A stretch of 64,000 nt of DNA, taken from assembly GCA_944385365.1 (NCBI GenBank), contig CALWWW010000002.1, positions 124,001 through 188,000 on the forward strand. The letters are read 5' to 3'. Positions within the stretch are counted from its first letter, which is position 1, and each line of letters begins with the position of its first letter. The notes under the pieces were generated by a model. That model made no database searches, was not told the DNA's origin, and saw nothing but the letters and a program-made list of their open reading frames with translations. Below are positions 62,921 to 64,000 of this stretch, piece by piece. The position numbers and the translations under genes were made by a program. This DNA comes from an uncultured Oscillospiraceae bacterium (GTDB taxonomy: Bacteria > Bacillota > Clostridia > Oscillospirales > Oscillospiraceae).

Positions 62921-64000
62921 GCGGTCTCTCCCTTCTCGCCGTCCTCTTCCTGCTTCTTGGCCGTCTTTTTCGTGGCCGTTGTCTTTTTGGTGGTTGTCGC
63001 TTTCTTGGCGGCAGTGCTCTTCTTTTCGTCGGTCTTCTTGGCCGCCGCTGTCTTTTTGGCGGTGGATTTCTTGGCCGTTGTCTTCTTGGCGGGTGCTTCC
63101 TCAGTCTCAGCGGTGGCGGTTTCGCCCTCCGCCTGATTTTCAGCTTCGGCGGCTGCCTGTCCCGGCTTCTTCCGATAGCCGCGCTGGTCCTCCGGCAGGA
63201 AGTTCTCGCACTTCTCATTGATGCAGAAGGGCTTCATATGGCCGCGGCCCGATTTCTTGAACATGGTCTGGCCGCAGACGGGGCAATCCAGCTCCGTGGG
63301 CACATCCCAGGACATAAAGCCGCACTCCGCGCCCTGCTCACAGGCGTAATAGGCATAGCCCTTCTTGGACTTGCGCTTGAGCATACCGCTGCCGCATTTG
63401 GGGCAGCGGCCCGGCATCCGCTCCACGATGGGCTTCGTATTTTTGCACTCCGGATAACCGGGGCAGGCCAGGAACCGGCCGAAGCGGCCCGTCTTGACCA
63501 CCATGTTCCGGCCGCAGACCTCGCAGATCTCGTCGGTGACCTCCTCCGGCACCTTGAGACGCACATCCTTCAGCGCTTCCTCGGCATCGGCCAGCTCCTT
63601 GCTGAAATCCGTGTAGAAATCGGACAGGACCTGCTTCCAGGGCAGTTTGCCCTCTTCCACCTGGTCCAGCTTCTGTTCCATACCGGCGGTGAATTCCACG
63701 TCCACAATGTCATTGAACCGCTCCACCATCAGGCCGTTGACCACCTCGCCCAAAGGTGTGGGCGACAGGCGCTTATCCTGCTTGATGACGTACTCCCGGT
63801 CCTCGATGGTGGAAATGATGGTGGCGTAGGTGGACGGACGGCCCACGCCCTTTTCCTCCATGGCACGGACCAGGGTGGCCTCGGTGTACCGGGCCGGGGG
63901 CTGGGTGAAATGCTGGTCCTGCATGGTGTCCACCCGCTTCAGGGGCTCGCCCTCGGTCAAATCCGGCAGCGGGGACTGAACTTCCTCGGCTTCATCGTCT
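62917..64000 (-). CDS. topA: DNA topoisomerase I (partial, N-terminus off the right edge)
   Basis: About 360 C-terminal residues are present. They include the end of the core with GRPSTYATIISTI, and topoisomerase zinc ribbons (CEVCGR, CPGYPEC, CPKCGSG, CPVCGQT, CINEKCE). A tail of about 85 residues made of Lys, Ala and Thr repeats follows. The relaxase domain and active-site Tyr lie outside. The frame runs open to the edge. ATGA overlap with trmFO. Confidence 0.95.
   Translation of the reverse strand, partial: DDEAEEVQSPLPDLTEGEPLKRVDTMQDQHFTQPPARYTEATLVRAMEEKGVGRPSTYATIISTIEDREYVIKQDKRLSPTPLGEVVNGLMVERFNDIVDVEFTAGMEQKLDQVEEGKLPWKQVLSDFYTDFSKELADAEEALKDVRLKVPEEVTDEICEVCGRNMVVKTGRFGRFLACPGYPECKNTKPIVERMPGRCPKCGSGMLKRKSKKGYAYYACEQGAECGFMSWDVPTELDCPVCGQTMFKKSGRGHMKPFCINEKCENFLPEDQRGYRKKPGQAAAEAENQAEGETATAETEEAPAKKTTAKKSTAKKTAAAKKTDEKKSTAAKKATTTKKTTATKKTAKKQEEDGEKGETA

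Noticed and set aside
1-64000. Insertion sequences, prophage, tRNA, rRNA or CRISPR loci
   Set aside because: I found no transposase, integrase, phage structural gene, tRNA-like fold, rRNA stretch or repeat-spacer array.

Overview
The window is a gene-dense chromosomal segment of a GC-rich, endospore-forming Gram-positive bacterium. I infer class Clostridia, probably the Oscillospiraceae (Flavonifractor/Oscillibacter-like). The evidence is a complete spoIIIAA-AH operon, a SpoIID-type protein, T-box leaders, MurT/GatD, IreB, EF-P next to a Clostridia-type acidic zinc-ribbon protein, and an archaeal/fungal-type aspartate-semialdehyde dehydrogenase. I see no phage, insertion sequence, CRISPR array, tRNA or rRNA. 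This is mostly core genome, and I did not find a clear unknown defence or mobile system.

Layout. 1-3413 (-): MoxR ATPase, DUF58 and transglutaminase-like protein (cut by the left edge). 3475-5591 (-): MurT-GatD, which amidates lipid II. 5729-7578 (+): ExoA and an exported SLH-NlpC/P60 hydrolase. 7630-9827 (-): two unrecognised proteins, a MazF-type toxin without a visible antitoxin, and a lipoprotein. 9920-15780 (+): T-box-controlled pheS-pheT, ireB, a small unknown protein and an SH3-NlpC/P60 hydrolase. 15887-20205 (-): SpoIID-like protein, queA, tgt, yajC. 20435-21526 (+): asd. 21619-32962 (-): nusB, a TsaD-like paralogue, xseA, xseB, ispA // dxs, tlyA, nadK, argR, recN // T-box, tyrS, small protein. 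33058-38247 (-): spoIIIAA-AH, then asp23. 38359-42713 (-): TepA/ClpP-like protein, uppP, ftsK/spoIIIE. 42844-46374: ybaK, a TSCPD protein, efp with an acidic zinc-ribbon protein, yqeG and an unknown gene. 46429-64000 (-): topA (cut by the right edge), trmFO, plsX, rnc // radical SAM, smc, ftsY, rph, rdgB, yhbY, nadD-yqeK fusion, LCP protein, rsfS, leuS, rpsU.

Many neighbours overlap by ATGA/GTGA or a few bases, so most genes are probably translationally coupled. Promoters read by eye are mostly sigma-A type with 17-base spacers. The most unusual points are these: a hairpin that buries the uppP Shine-Dalgarno sequence; a duplicated tRNA-binding-like OB fold in PheT; a probably leaderless murT mRNA; palindromes over the exoA, asd and mazF control regions; a NadD-YqeK fusion; an intrinsic terminator between rnc and the radical SAM-smc-ftsY genes; and long low-complexity tails on the LCP protein, TopA and YhbY. 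The only gene-free stretches over 300 bases are 9828-10241 and 23174-23511, and both are filled by a promoter and a T-box leader.
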